Assembly (NCBI GenBank): GCA_022376465.1
Contig: JACDTU010000002.1
Location: 2,356,001 to 2,420,000 of the forward strand
Direction of reading: 5' to 3'
Origin: Cubamyces lactineus
Taxonomy: Eukaryota > Basidiomycota > Agaricomycetes > Polyporales > Polyporaceae
DNA: 64,000 nucleotides
Positions 33,262-44,586 of the stretch are shown one piece after another (within the stretch, counting starts at the first letter, position 1; each line of letters starts with the position of its first letter). Under the pieces are notes generated by a model, which searched no databases, was not told the DNA's origin, and worked only from the letters and a program-made list of their open reading frames with translations. Both the position numbers and the translations under genes were made by a program.

Positions 33262-35665
33262 ATGGCGAGCTCATCGGCGACAGGCTCAACACAGAGCTTG
33301 AGCGAGAGCCGCGCGCAAGGTACTTCGCACGCTCTGTCAGCGCTCGCGGTGCCTCACTCATCTGACCGCACTTCGCTCGTCCAGCCTTACAGGCGCTCCT
33401 GAACTCGCTCTCTCCAGGCGCACAGTCCGGTGATGGAGGGAAGCTGAATCCTGATCAGGTCCGTAAGATATCGGACAAACTGGGTGAGATCCTCGGTGAG
33501 GATTCGATGCCGGACGTCGGGAAGCGGAACGAGAAGGGTGAGGTACGCCTTCCTGACATCACCTCTGGGCAGCTATGAACTCTCGCGCACATTTCAGCTG
33601 GTCAACGAGGAAGGCCTTCCGATCATCGACATCGTTGAGCCTGTGTCCGAGAAGGCGGGGCCCGTCACCTACGGGCCCGCGCCATCGTTCGACGATGCGG
33701 ATCTGGTCCCGTTGTGGGATCTGCCACCAGCGGAGCAGGCCCGAAGGCGAGCCGAACTCGACCGCATTCTTGACATGCTTGAGGAAGAAGAGCTCATCCA
33801 GCAGGCAAAGGAGGAGGCCGAGGAACGCGAGCGCTTCCAAGCTGAACTGCAGAAGCGCAAGCAAGCCGCGGAGGCGGAGATGGAAGCGCTCAAAAAGGCG
33901 AGGGAAATGCAGAGGAAGATGGGGAAAGCTCTCCTCAAGAACCTGGCTGCGGCGCGGGAGCGCGAGGAGGAAGAGAAACGTGCGGTCGAACAAGCGGAAC
34001 AGAAAGCAAGGGAGGAACGCCAGAAGTTGAAGCCCAAGAAGAGCGTTACGTTCGCAGACCTGCCGCCCGATCACGAGAATCAGCCTGCAAATAGCGTCCC
34101 TCCTATGGATTGGGGAGATGTGGCTCCTGCCAAGTTGAACGCAGGCAAAAGCACTCTCATTACTCGCGGGCAGATGGACGAACACCCGATGAAACTGAAG
34201 GTCGTAGAGCGTATCCCTGGCTCCAGTCGTCCCCCGAAGTCGCCTCCACCACCTCCGTCCAACGATGTCGATTCTGACGACGAGTCCGTGCCTGGCTCAC
34301 CTGTTCCCGCGGACTCTGACGATGGCGAAATCATTCACTCGGATCTTTCGGATAGCGAGAATCCTCCGCCACCGACCCATGAAGACTCAGACGAAAGTGA
34401 CACTGACCAACCCGAGGACGATGAACCTGTGGAATGGGATGTCGAAGGCTACGATTTTGCACAGCACCAGCGCGAGATCGCCCTCGCATACTACGAGAAA
34501 CGTGCTACCGTTGGAGCCGAGGCTTTGGCAGCTATGCGTAATCATGAGCATACAAATGAGGAGCATGAGTGGGATCAGCCGGTAAGACCATTTGTATGTG
34601 ATCGACGTTCTCATGGCTCAAGGCTAGCTGTGTCAGGTTGTGCCACTGGAAGCGACGCTCGCGACTTCGCCGCCCAAGCCGCCAGTCTCCAAGTTCAAAG
34701 CATCACGATCATCTAGTTCCACCCTCCCTTCGCATTCATTGGGCGGTTCGATATTGCCTTCGTCGCAAACGTCCACTCTCAAGTCTGCAGTGCGGTTAGG
34801 AAAGCTCGAGAACGGACAATTGGTTGGCGGCGAAGAAGGTGAAAGTGACGATGAGCTCGATCCTCAAGCCAAGGAGATGCTGGAGATGCTCAAAAAGGGG
34901 GGGGTCGTGAACGTTGGACCTACGCTCCCGTCGAACGCAATACCACAAGCGACACTAGCTCCCACTGAAGCAGATCGGTCTACTCCTGCAGAGGTTTCCC
35001 CTTCGACGGTCACCCCGACCAAACCCAAGCTCTCGAAGGTATCACAATTCAAGATGTCTTTGGCGCAGCCTACGGAGTCTCCCGTCCCGGCCTCACCTGG
35101 GTCAAGCCTTTCTACGCCTGTCAACAACACCGAAAGATCTTCACCGAAACTTGCCTCACGTTCGGGAACACCCATCCCTGTACCGACGAAGACGTCGCGA
35201 CCGCCAGCGTCGTCGTCAAAGGTCCCTCAACAACGTCCTACGCAGATGCCGGGTATGATAGTCGACTCTCCTTCGTTCCCTGCGCCTGGGAAGCGACCAT
35301 CGCAGATGCCAGGCATGATCGTGGACTCGCCGTCCTTCCCAGCTCCTGGTGTCATCCCTTCTCCGTCGTTCTCCGGTCCCGCCGACGCCTCGGCGTCGAA
35401 CGCACCTGCTTTCCAATCAGTCATACTCGAGTCCCCCTCCTTCCAGAGTCCTACATCTACGGTCGTGGGCACCCCGGTCAGCGGAATCCCTTCGTCCTCT
35501 GCGTCCACTCCAGTTACGCCCCGGACGCCAGTGAGCGCCACCGTCCTAGAGCGCAAACCTCCTGTTGTTGGTGCTGTGAAAGAAGCACAGCCTGCAAACG
35601 CACGCGCGGGTGGATCAGCCGGTAAGGAAAAGAGGGTCTCGAAGTTCGCGGCGGAACGCATGTGA
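33262..35665 (+). CDS. DUF3835 / URI-Bud27-like protein
   Basis: This is a probable relative of Bud27/URI1, scaffold proteins tied to RNA polymerase assembly and translation. The ATG at 33262 opens MASSSATGSTQSLSESRAQ. The intron 33320-33384 joins to ALQALLNSLSPGAQ and KISDKLGEILGED. A second intron (gtacgc to tttcag) leads to LVNEEGLPIIDIVEPVSEK. A long charged coiled coil (about 33720-34030) is followed by KPKKSVTFADLPP. Acidic and proline-rich stretches follow, then several short SKFK-type motifs: PPVSKFKASRS, LSKVSQFKMSL and the C-terminal RVSKFAAERM. A duplicated phrase, QMPGMIVDSPSFPAPG, occurs twice near 35245-35345. I see no clear N-terminal prefoldin domain, so the URI label rests on the DUF3835-like C-terminal motifs and is moderate. 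Confidence 0.65.
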
Positions 35666-35992
35666 AGTCATCTTGCATGACTATAACAATGAAACCATCC
35701 ATATCCATGTATCGGTAGTATTTATCTCATCGCTGTACAATGTACGTGCTTGCACAGGAGATACGATCGACAGAGAGCTGTTTGCGCAACCCATGGCTAC
35801 GTATATGTAAGAGGGCGTCGCATATACGACTGCCAGTATTGTGCACCAGTTCGTGGCAGGTCGTCGGCGCCTATATGCGCATTGACTTGGCGCCACTTGG
35901 TAGCGGTCCCCTAAGTACTAGCACAACCATCTTGGATTGTAACGTCGATGCTCAGTCACTTTTCCTCTGAACTCTCTTGAGACTCATTCTGT
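35666..35992. other. Intergenic before GPI10
   Basis: About 330 bp between two plus-strand genes. Nothing else is recognisable. Confidence 0.35.
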
Positions 35993-37845
35993 ATGCGGCA
36001 CCTGGTCTTGGCTGCCCTTGCGGTCCGGATAGGGATAGCACTAGCAACGTCCACTTTCTTCCAGCCTGACGAGTACTACCAGTCACTGGAGGTCGCCCAC
36101 CACCTAGTATTCGGTTATGGTCAACTCACCTGGGAATGGCTTGCGCCAAAGCCAATACGAAGCATCGTATATCCTGCTTTGAACGTACCTATATACTGGC
36201 TACTGAAGGTCTTGGGCCTCGATCAAACGCCTGCTTTGGTGGGTGCGTGGTCGCACGGGCTTGGCGATGTGGCCTGGCTGACCGTGACCTAGATCTGGGG
36301 ACCTAAAGTTCTACATGGCGCCCTTGCTGCTTGTACCGACATCTGGCTAGCCCGTCTTACCAGGAATGTCGCAGGAGAACGATATGTGGACGCTGCAGTA
36401 AGTGAACACGCGTTGACCGTGAACGGAGATGGACCCCTCATTCTGCTGCAGATGATTTTCTCGTTCACTTCGATCTTCCATGGTCTCTCTTTGTCCCGCT
36501 CCATCTCAAATTCTGCGGAGACAGCTCTCACCACAGTAGCTTTGAGCTACTTCCCCTGGGACACCAACGTGCGACGTTGGAGGTAAGCCTATTGTGGCAG
36601 CATACGATTGTTGACTCATTTCCACGTAGAGGAGATTTGTGGAAGGCCCTATTCTTTGCTGCGCTTGCGTGTGCGATTCGCCCAACCAATGCGGTCATAT
36701 GGGTCTATATGTTCGCCTACCTCTTATGGGTGTCACGCAAACGGGGCAACGATATGGCGTATGCCATAGTCAGTGCCGTCTGTATCGGGTAACTACGATC
36801 GCATCGTGCTCTGAATAACTTGGCTAACGAACAGTACCAGCGCAACGATGTTGCTAGTTGTCGTCATCCTCGACTCCGCATACTATGGCGGGCTCACTGT
36901 GACTCCGATTAACTTCTTGCTTACAAACGCTTCTGCGGTCTCCTTGTTCTATGGTCGTAGTCCATGGCACTATTATCTATCTCAGGCGGTACCGATACTA
37001 GCAACAACTGCTTTGCCCTGGGTTCTGCATGGGGCGTACATAGCCTTGAGCCCGCTCACAACAGGGCCCCTCAGAGCCCTCTTGGGACTAACCACATGGA
37101 CCATCTCAGTGTACTCTCTCGCAGGGCACAAGGAATGGCGCTTCCTCCACCCTCTCCTTCCGTTGATGCACATCCTCGCCTCAAAATCATATGTAGACTC
37201 TGCCAGCCGCGACAAGCGCATGCCCGGCCGCCGACACCTTGCCTTGCTGTCGATCCCTGCCATAATATACGTCACCGTCTTCCACGGTCGCGCACAAATA
37301 TCAGTCATGCATTACTTGAGGTCGCTTCCGCCGGAAACCTCGTTGTCCGTCGGCTTCTTAATGCCGTGCCATTCAACGCCTTGGCAAGCATACTTACACC
37401 GGCGCGACCTCATGGATGACGGCATGCTGTGGGCCTTGGGTTGCGAGCCTCCGCTACAGTACGTCCCTGTCTGACGGAGCGCACACCTCGGTATTGACAC
37501 GGATTTATTTGCAGGGGCCAGGACGTGACGACTTACCAGGACCAGACGGACGTATTCTACAGATCGCCTATAGAATACCTTACAACCCGTTTTCCCGAAC
37601 GAGTAGATCCCGCCTTCCCTCCATCACCGTTCCCTCGTTCCGCGCCTGGACTTCAAACAGATGCGTCGTATCCATGGAAGCACGAGTGGCCTCAGAACCT
37701 CGTGTTCTTCGGTGCCTTATTGGAACAACCCGGAATAAAAGACGTCTTGCTCCGCAAAGGTTACGGTGAAGTTTGGAGCGCTGAATACGGATGGGAGGGC
37801 GATGACAGGCGCAAGGGTGGTGTCAGGGTTTGGAGGCATACATAG
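35993..37845 (+). CDS. GPI10: GPI mannosyltransferase 3 (GPI10/PIG-B, GT22)
   Basis: GPI10 adds the third, alpha-1,2-linked mannose to the GPI anchor precursor in the ER lumen, from dolichol-phosphate mannose. The ATG at 35993 starts MRHLVLAALAVRIGIALATS, a first membrane segment. The GT22 luminal-loop motif STFFQPDEYYQSLEVAH follows with its PDE residues. Then come LTWEWLAPKPIRSIVYPAL, IWGPKVLHGALAACTDIWLA and several hydrophobic helices (LFFAALACAIRPTNAVIWVY, ATMLLVVVILDSAYYGGL). The family signature GHKEWRFLHPLLPL is near 37125-37170. The C-terminal part has VGFLMPCHSTPWQAYLHR and TTYQDQTDVFYRSPIEYL. About five short introns are seen. The frame stops at 37843-37845 after GVRVWRHT. PDE and HKE motifs are intact. 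Confidence 0.94.
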
Positions 37846-38175
37846 TATGCATCTAATGTTATGGTGTATGGGTGCTGGCGCTTCAATTTCGGCGTCGAAC
37901 TCAAACGCATATCATGTTGAACAATTACGCCGAACTCGAGTTCGTCCTCATGCATCATCCTATGCTTCTCGCCTAGCCTTCTCCAGCCTGTTCTGCATCC
38001 ATAATACAACGTTTCAGGGTGTCCAGAGCTTTCCGAGGCACCTCCCAGACTGGTCCGGGAAGCTGACGGATATCATACGTGAGACAGCGTTCGGTCAAGG
38101 TGGACATGTCGGGAGTACTTATCAGTGCTGGAGTCACGGCGAGCTACCCGCAACTCGCCTCTTACTCTTACCTCC
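37846..38175. other. Intergenic between GPI10 and F-box gene
   Basis: 330 bp with no supported feature. It should hold the promoter of the plus-strand F-box gene. Confidence 0.35.
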
Positions 38176-39372
38176 ATGTCCGTCGCTCTGCCCCCTCTGC
38201 CAGTAGAACTGTGGCTTGAGGTGTTCCGTTGGGCCACCTCGACTCGCGGCGCATCCGCACTCTACACGACCGCGTATCGCCCTTTTGAACCAAATTCTAT
38301 AGATGTAATCGCCTCTGACGCCTACGCTGAGACGCGGCAGACTAAGCGTGCCCTCGTTCTCGTCTGCAAGCGGTGGCGAAGATGGGCCATTTCGCTGCTG
38401 TACGAGGACATCACGATCCCGACCAAGTACCTCGCGCTGGAGCGTATGCTTCGGTACGGCGCCGTCCGCGAAGGCGATACGACGATATCCGTCTCGCCCT
38501 GCGCGTGCCTTGTTCGGCGCGTCGCTCTGCCATACTCGACCACCGTCGTCACCTCCCCGCTGCCTATCGAACCGCTCGAGGTCCTTACCTTGTGCTCGTC
38601 CACCGAGGTGCTTGCCAGGCTCCCAGATTTTTCGCTGTCCTTGGCCTACGAGTTCGATACCGACTGTCCGCCCCTTCCGTCCTTGAAACGCCTCGATTGG
38701 TGGCACCACAACGAAGCCGCACGCACCGGCGGGATCAACTCCCTCCCGCATGTCCTCGGGAATGCGCCAAACCTCGAATACCTCTCCATTCTCGACGGCG
38801 ACCTATGGCCTTCTTACCTTTACGCGCCGCCCGTCCACCTCCCTCATCTCACCGCACTCCGACTACGCCGCGTAAACGCAATCCTCGTGTTGCAAATGTG
38901 CCACTGGTCCCTTCCTGCCCTCCGACACGTCGTCTTCGACCGAATCGATAACCCGGAGTTATTCCAGCCGTTCTGGGACGCGTTCGGCCAGCAGATCCGC
39001 ACCGTCGAACTTGGCCTCAGCCTGAGGTTCCTCATGCACGACTTCCTAGGCCCGGTGTTCCGTGGGTGCACGCAACTCGAGGAGCTGAACCACTACCTGT
39101 TCCTCACCCACGTTCCCCGCCCGAAGCGCCCGCAGGAGTCGCTGAAGACGATTGGCCTCCACGCGTCCTCCAACTCCGCGTTCTTCCACGTAGGGAGCGC
39201 CGACTTCTGGTCGCATCTGCGCTACCACTTGGGGACCTTCACCGAGTCAATGTATCCCGTGCTCCGGCAAGTTAACCTGTACGGAGACTGGAGCGCTGTT
39301 GTCGGAGATGAGCAGTTCGATAAATTGGTCAAGCCCCTGCGCGACAGAGGATGCGCTGTAGAGGTTCTCTAG
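38176..39372 (+). CDS. F-box-like protein with leucine-rich-repeat-type C-terminus
   Basis: This intron-less gene of 398 codons starts MSVALPPLPVELWLEVFRWA at 38176. The short F-box is PPLPVELWLEVFRWA, then an insert, then ALVLVCKRWRRWAISLLYED, the usual agaricomycete F-box form. The rest has irregular leucine-rich segments such as PSLKRLDWWHHNEAA, APNLEYLSILDGDLW, LPHLTALRLRRVNAI, LPALRHVVFDRIDN and CTQLEELNHYLFL. Such proteins form large, fast-evolving families in mushrooms and are thought to recruit substrates to SCF ubiquitin ligases. The specific target is unknown. An upstream in-frame ATG at 38125 would add 17 residues of poor composition, so I prefer 38176. Confidence 0.82.
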   Translation: MSVALPPLPVELWLEVFRWATSTRGASALYTTAYRPFEPNSIDVIASDAYAETRQTKRALVLVCKRWRRWAISLLYEDITIPTKYLALERMLRYGAVREGDTTISVSPCACLVRRVALPYSTTVVTSPLPIEPLEVLTLCSSTEVLARLPDFSLSLAYEFDTDCPPLPSLKRLDWWHHNEAARTGGINSLPHVLGNAPNLEYLSILDGDLWPSYLYAPPVHLPHLTALRLRRVNAILVLQMCHWSLPALRHVVFDRIDNPELFQPFWDAFGQQIRTVELGLSLRFLMHDFLGPVFRGCTQLEELNHYLFLTHVPRPKRPQESLKTIGLHASSNSAFFHVGSADFWSHLRYHLGTFTESMYPVLRQVNLYGDWSAVVGDEQFDKLVKPLRDRGCAVEVL

Positions 39373-39610
39373 AGATCTCATTTGGTATACGACCCAGGAA
39401 TCTATCTGCGTTTCTCGTCTTGTATGTGATGGTCGGTTGTTGGTTGTGGTCCGGTCTATGTTTCAGGCGTCGTAGGATGGATAGGATAAGCATATACTAG
39501 TTAGTCAATAATCCATAACGATACTCTAGATACGCATAGATGCTTCAAGCAGTTCCAATTGAATAGAGCGATGCAGGGAAGTGTCCATGATAACATATTA
39601 GCCCGATCTT

Positions 39611-40479
39611 TCACAGCGGTGGACGCCTGCCACGACGCCTCGTAGGTGAGCCTTGCGACGTGTGCTGCGCGGAACGCGCAGGCAGTCCAGGGACCACTGA
39701 CTGTGATCGGAAGCTCTGGCTTGAAGGCGTTGGCACTTCCTCCTCTACCCGTTCCATCAAGTACGGGAGCTGAGAGATGAGATAGGAAGATGGTTGCGGA
39801 TGAGGCAGTGGTACGGATATGCCCGCTTGATGTGGAAGCATGGGCGCAGGGCTAGCGACGACGGGTATACGTGGCGCGGGCGCGCTTTGGGGATGCCATT
39901 GCTGGTAGTAGTGGAGGGGCTGAGGGGGTGCTATAATACCACGGCGTAGAGGCATGAGGTATAGATTGGCACGACAAAGAGTGAATGCCCACCAGGAGAA
40001 GGCTGCGGGATGTCTGCTGGTGCAGCTGAAGAGCGATGCCATGCGGGTATGAATTCGGTAGCTACTGGCGTTCCGGGGTGTGGACGTGACGGCAAATGTG
40101 GCGGTTCGCGACTCTGACAATCGTGGCATAGGGGAGACTGTGCTTGGATAGGATGCCCACGGATTGTGCGGAAGTATCGGCCGCAACGTAGACAGCGAGT
40201 CGAATCACCAGGATTCGGCGGGTAAGTAGAAGGTGGGAGGTCATACAAGGGCGGAGCGGTATTGCATCTCTGGTGCTCTGTAAATTCTGGGTCCATAGGG
40301 AAGATAAGGCTCGAGCTAGAGCCTTGCCGGGACGATATACTGGACCGTCCTTGAGTTGACTGTCGATTCCTCGCCATTGCGAGCATGTCATCCTCAAACC
40401 CAGGAGAGGCGTACTGTCCTCCCCATTCTGAGGGCTGACGCGGTGGAATAGGAATCGGTTTCGTTCGGCGGTTACTCAT
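39611..40479 (-). CDS. Hypothetical Pro/Ser-rich protein with a CxxC-CxxC zinc ribbon
   Basis: I do not recognise the family. Two exons give roughly 270 residues. The ATG at 40477-40479 starts MSNRRTKPIPIPPRQPSEWG. The only ordered-looking part is TRCLRCGRYFRTIRGH followed by SPLCHDCQSRE. These two CxxC pairs about 17 residues apart would bind one zinc, as in a zinc ribbon or GATA-like knuckle. The intron, gtgggc to tattatag, joins DIPQPSP to PPQPLHYYQQWHPQ. The tail is Pro/Ser-rich and ends TRRRGRRPPL. The basic ends and zinc ribbon would suit a nuclear protein, but that is only inference. A GATA factor would usually have a more basic tail right after the second CxxC. Confidence 0.6.
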
Positions 40480-41952
40480 ACGGAGGTCTATCCGGGGAAG
40501 AGATGATACAGGACAAGAAGTGGGAATATGTGTTGAGGAGGCATAGGCCTTTATACCGTGCAAACCCACATACCTCATTCAATAAAGCGGAGTCGCCCGC
40601 GCTCCCCATCTACCCGAAAACGGCGGCATGAGATACCGATAGCATTCAGCGGCCGGAACCGAGATGCACGAAGAGACATCATAGCCCCTGGATTGCCGAC
40701 GTCCGACGACTTCCTGGGTTCGGCGAGTCATGCATCGGATAGACAACCGGCGGTGGCGGCCATACACACGCACCGGGAAACTCCTCATGAACATGCTAGC
40801 ATCATTGACGGTCTTCTGAACGTCCCAGGGACCTACCGCAGCGCGATGCTGTGTATCGGAGACGTACATATCCCAACTAGGTTAGCCGTTTGCGGGAACT
40901 CACAGTGGAACAACCGCAGAAGGCGCCTGGTAGCACATGCGCGACAGACGGCACTGTCTAGACTCACGCGCACGTATCACCTACGTGTCCCAGGAGCACA
41001 CTTGCTTGGTTGGGACACAGGCGGTGAGGCGGCGAATGAACACCCGTTTGGTTTACTGTCTTAGGGTCAGCGCCAGTATGAGACTAGGAGAGGCATGAGC
41101 ACTGACAAACCTTCTCCGGAATGGAAGGTTCCCACTATCACGAGTGCATGGCGGAAGGTGCTGGGGTGCTGGAGGCAAGGCCCGGCACTGCTCCCTTAAG
41201 ACGGCACTGAAAGCGTGGCTGTGATGAACTGACAGGACCACAGTGAACGTTGTCCTCCGCAGTACAATGAAATCCAACGCGTCGAAGAACAATGGCATTC
41301 TGAAATGGGCAGGACGCTGGCTCAGCAGTGTGCGACTGTCGTCAGCCCTTTCCAAATGTCATATCAACAACCCACTGGGCGGTGGTCGACGGGAAGGAAC
41401 TGATGTGCTGCCAGGCCAAAGTCAGCTCTGAAAGGCAGGTTGTGGATTGGACAGCCGCGAAATGCTGATTGATCCCGCGGCACCATCTGAATGGATCGGA
41501 GCTACTAGAAAAACCCAGCCAGCTCGTGGTCTTGATAATCATAAACGATGCGCCATTCACGTAACACTGCCATTCACAGCCCTGGAGAGATGAAGATGGA
41601 TGACGCGTACTTTGGCCACATGATGTTGGTTTTGGGCCTCATTCTGGTTGAGATAATGTGCGGCAGCAACAAAGGCAGGAATCATGAACCGCACACGTAC
41701 CGACAGGAGGATAGCAAACCTATCGCGTGCGTACCGTAGGCATTGAGGCTCTGGATGGGAAAACCGGCACAAAAGATGGAAAGCTGCATGGCGGTGTGCT
41801 TGAACGGGAACATATACTCATCGCCGGGAGTTTCCTCTTCTAGTGAGGGGCATCAGCAGTAGATTAGAGGGTCCTGTGCGAGGTACATTTGGATGCTCGA
41901 CGGAAACCCGACCATAACGAAGGAATACTAGGAAACTCGATGCGGAACGATA
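40480..41952. other. 1.5-kb region without a supported gene
   Basis: Several open frames of 70-170 codons cross this stretch on both strands. None has recognisable motifs, consistent splice structure or good composition. I found no terminal repeats or transposase motifs. It may be plain spacer or an old, unrecognisable insertion. Confidence 0.35.
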
Positions 41953-42790
41953 TCACCGCCCAATCTTCATCCTCTGTGCGCGATTGAGCTAGAGCGGCCA
42001 TGTCAGTTTCACTTCTATGTATGCGAGCTACTAGCACTTACGCGTCTCCGTTTCTTGAGCCTACACAGAACGAACAGAATTAAAACGTGGGCAGAATAGG
42101 CGGACAATGGGATGCTCACTTGTGCTTCTTCATCTTCTTTCTGCGCTTCCTCTTGGTGCTATCCATGTACATCTCAAACTCCGCCTCCGCCATGCTAACC
42201 TCCTCCGCCCGTCCCGATGTCACATCAAGGCCTAGCCGCTTCAGGGTCTCCTCCCATGCGAGAGATGCCCCAATCCTGTTGACGACCATGGCCCGTGCGA
42301 GTTGACGCGCTGCATCGGCATCGGCCTCCGGCGAGGCCTCCAGGGACTCCTCAAGATTGCCATACTTGGTAGCCTCAGGTGCCGGATTGACGACAACTGG
42401 GAACGGCGTCGAATGCGATTCAAAGAGCGACGATGGTGATTGTGAGAGAGTGAGCAGAGGACGATGCAGGGAGAAGAATTGGTGCAGCTTGAGATCCTGA
42501 GCGTTGATATGGGGGTGAACGGGGACGTAGTTCGGGCTCGTCGTGAAAGTGGGCGAGACCATAGATGCGTCGGGGGTCTGAGAAGCTCCAGAGGACACGG
42601 ACGCCGAGTCGTCCTTGAGGGGTGTGGCAGCGTCACCATTCGATGAGTCGACATTCGCCTTGCCTGGTGAGGGAGCATCCTTGAGGTGCTTTGCTGGGAC
42701 AAAGAAGCGACCGCCTCCTGGCTTTGAGAAGGCAGAATATGCCCTGCGAGCACCTGCTGCCGGTCGCAGCAGATGTGCTAGGACAGACAT
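41953..42790 (-). CDS. Mitochondrial small-subunit ribosomal protein mS38 (COX24/AURKAIP1 family)
   Basis: mS38 sits at the mRNA channel of the mitoribosomal small subunit; the yeast relative is Cox24. The ATG at 42788-42790 starts a presequence-like MSVLAHLLRPAAGARRAYSA. A low-complexity middle is followed by DAARQLARAMVVNRIGASLA and EEVSMAEAEFEMYMDSTKRK. The basic signature DSTKRKRRKKMKKHK ends exon 1 just before a gtgagc donor. A 19-nt exon (42042-42060, LKKRRR) and a 21-nt last exon (41953-41973, RMKIGR then stop) complete the conserved Lys/Arg tail. Without these two exons the protein would appear to stop at MKKHK. The family is recognised from the basic tail; the last few residues are less certain. 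Confidence 0.82.
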
Positions 42791-43078
42791 CGCGGACGAT
42801 GAGTGGAGAGCGTCGAGTGGTGTTCAGCGTGGTCGGAGACGACGTCCACGCTCCCAGTCCGTTCCTTTCCTGCGCAAACCACGTGGAATGGGCGCTTGCC
42901 GTGCAAAACTCGGGCGCTCAGGTAGCTTCAGGCCATAGTCGATGCATGTGCTCAGCGCAGGGGGGCCTATCAAATAAATACATATAGACAGGATAGTGAC
43001 GCAGTATGCTACAGAAGAGAGTCCAGGTGTACGCTGCATTAGAAGCATTTTCCAACTGCCATGTCTTGGGCCCGAATC

Positions 43079-44206
43079 TCAAGTCACGGTCACAATCTGA
43101 CCCTTACCATCCTTGAGGATCACCAGTTCGCAGTCAATCTTCTCTCCAGTGTCGCCACAGACAACGTCCGTCGGGTCAACAGGATCGAACTTAATTTGCC
43201 TGCGTTCTACGAAAGACCGCCCCAGGACGACGTCAAAGTGGGATTCCTCCGTCAAGTAGACGGCATGGACGGTCCGCGTACGGCCCACCGTGATAGGCCA
43301 CTTCCCCAGGCTGTCGGGGGTGAGAAGTGAGCACAAGTACAAGAAGCATGCATAACGAAGGCTTACTTGACTATGCCGCTGTAGCCATAGTGTCCTGGGG
43401 CAGCATCCCTCGGGATGAACCCGTTCTTGATCGCAAACTTGCGAGAGATGTACACATGGCGATACCCGCTCTTTAGCAGCATCCGAACTACTCGCGAGAC
43501 GGCGTGCCGTTAGCGACTCCAAGCTAGTGAGAAACGGTGCACATGGACCGACCGTTGTTCACAGGGCCAATGCTCCCGGCGATTGTTCGAACGCCGTTCT
43601 CGTTGTGGAACTTCTCGAACTCCTTCTTGAACTTGGGGACCGTGTCCTGAGGCTTGGTCTCCTTGCTGCGCTTCCGGGACTTCCCACTTGTCACGGACGA
43701 GCTTTCTGGGGTTGCGGGAAGTTGCGGGGATGAAGTTGCGGGCCTCGGCCGGAACATGTAAAAGGAGGGGTTCTGATACTCAGGTGGCGAGGGAAGGGGG
43801 GCGTCGGGGTCACGAACGAAGAGGACGGGAGGGCTGTCGATTCCGGCCGCAGTGGACTTCAGCCTCCATCCAAATATTGCGTAGTCAGAGGCTATGAGGC
43901 GTTTTAGACCGAGAAACAGGGATCCAGTAGGTGACATACCGTCATCCAAATTCCATACTATATTGTTCCATTCATATTTGACCCATCCAGGGCGGACATG
44001 TCTGCCGTTGAGCTCGGCAACGGTCTTCTTGCTCAACTTGTCAAACAATGTTTGCAGGTTATCTTCAAGTTCTGCACTGACAGTCAGTCATTGGCTAAAA
44101 CTAAGCGCTGTGATGTGTGCTATGTTTACTGACCTGAGTACAAAATGGCGAATGACGAAGACGGCGTGTGCACGTCGAGGATGGAAGGACCGGACGGTTG
44201 CGCCAT
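43079..44206 (-). CDS. Hypothetical protein with a retropepsin-like domain lacking the catalytic Asp
   Basis: Function unknown. The ATG at 44204-44206 starts MAQPSGPSILDVHTPSSSFA. Introns follow at gtcagt, gtatgt, gtcggt and gtaagc donors. The N-terminal half has LQTLFDKLSKKTVAELNGRH and VKYEWNNIVWNLDD, then a basic linker with KSRKRSKETK. The C-terminal 110 residues resemble a retroviral-type aspartic protease fold. VRMLLKSGYRHVYISRKFA aligns with the usual LLDSGAxxxxIS active-site strand. GHYGYSG sits where the flap would be, and FDVVLGRSFVERRQI matches the DVILGxxFL strand. The catalytic DSG is KSG here, so protease activity is unlikely. The end DCELVILKDGKGQIVTVT stops at 43079-43081. The gene has introns and no neighbouring gag or reverse transcriptase, so it is a cellular gene. 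Confidence 0.65.
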
Positions 44207-44586
44207 GATCAGCGTTCAGCAATGTTTGCGAGTGGTGGGAAAGTGCTCAGTGATGCAGGATACCTTCTCCTGAGGAGCTCTCAATCTCTTATAGCTGCAA
44301 CAAGCGGAAGTCATAGAGGTTTCCGAAACACAACCTAATGTGCCGGATGTAAGTAGGAGAGCCGCTGCGCAACGCGCGGGAGACTAGAGTCCGACGTTTC
44401 GTTCGGGGCGGGGCTATCACGTGACACAAACCTCCCAAGTAAGTATTGAACACACGCTTGAGACCTCGACTTGTAGTCGCACAGTCCGACAGTATTGGGG
44501 CAGAAGAGCAACGGAAACTATATTCGATCTCCCTCTGAGCTACATAACATGAACAGCAGAGGCTAACCGCATCATCAGAACAGCAT
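44207..44586. other. Intergenic before the AA8-CBM1 gene
   Basis: About 380 bp holding the promoter of the retropepsin-like gene and the 3' UTR of the AA8-CBM1 gene. No other feature is supported. Confidence 0.35.

Noticed and set aside
40558..41064. Plus-strand frame of 168 codons
   Set aside because: No recognisable domain, no ATG at its head and no supporting splice structure; treated as spacer.
43079..44206. Retrotransposon fragment
   Set aside because: The protease-like domain is part of a multi-intron gene with a unique N-terminal half, and no reverse transcriptase, integrase or LTR is near.
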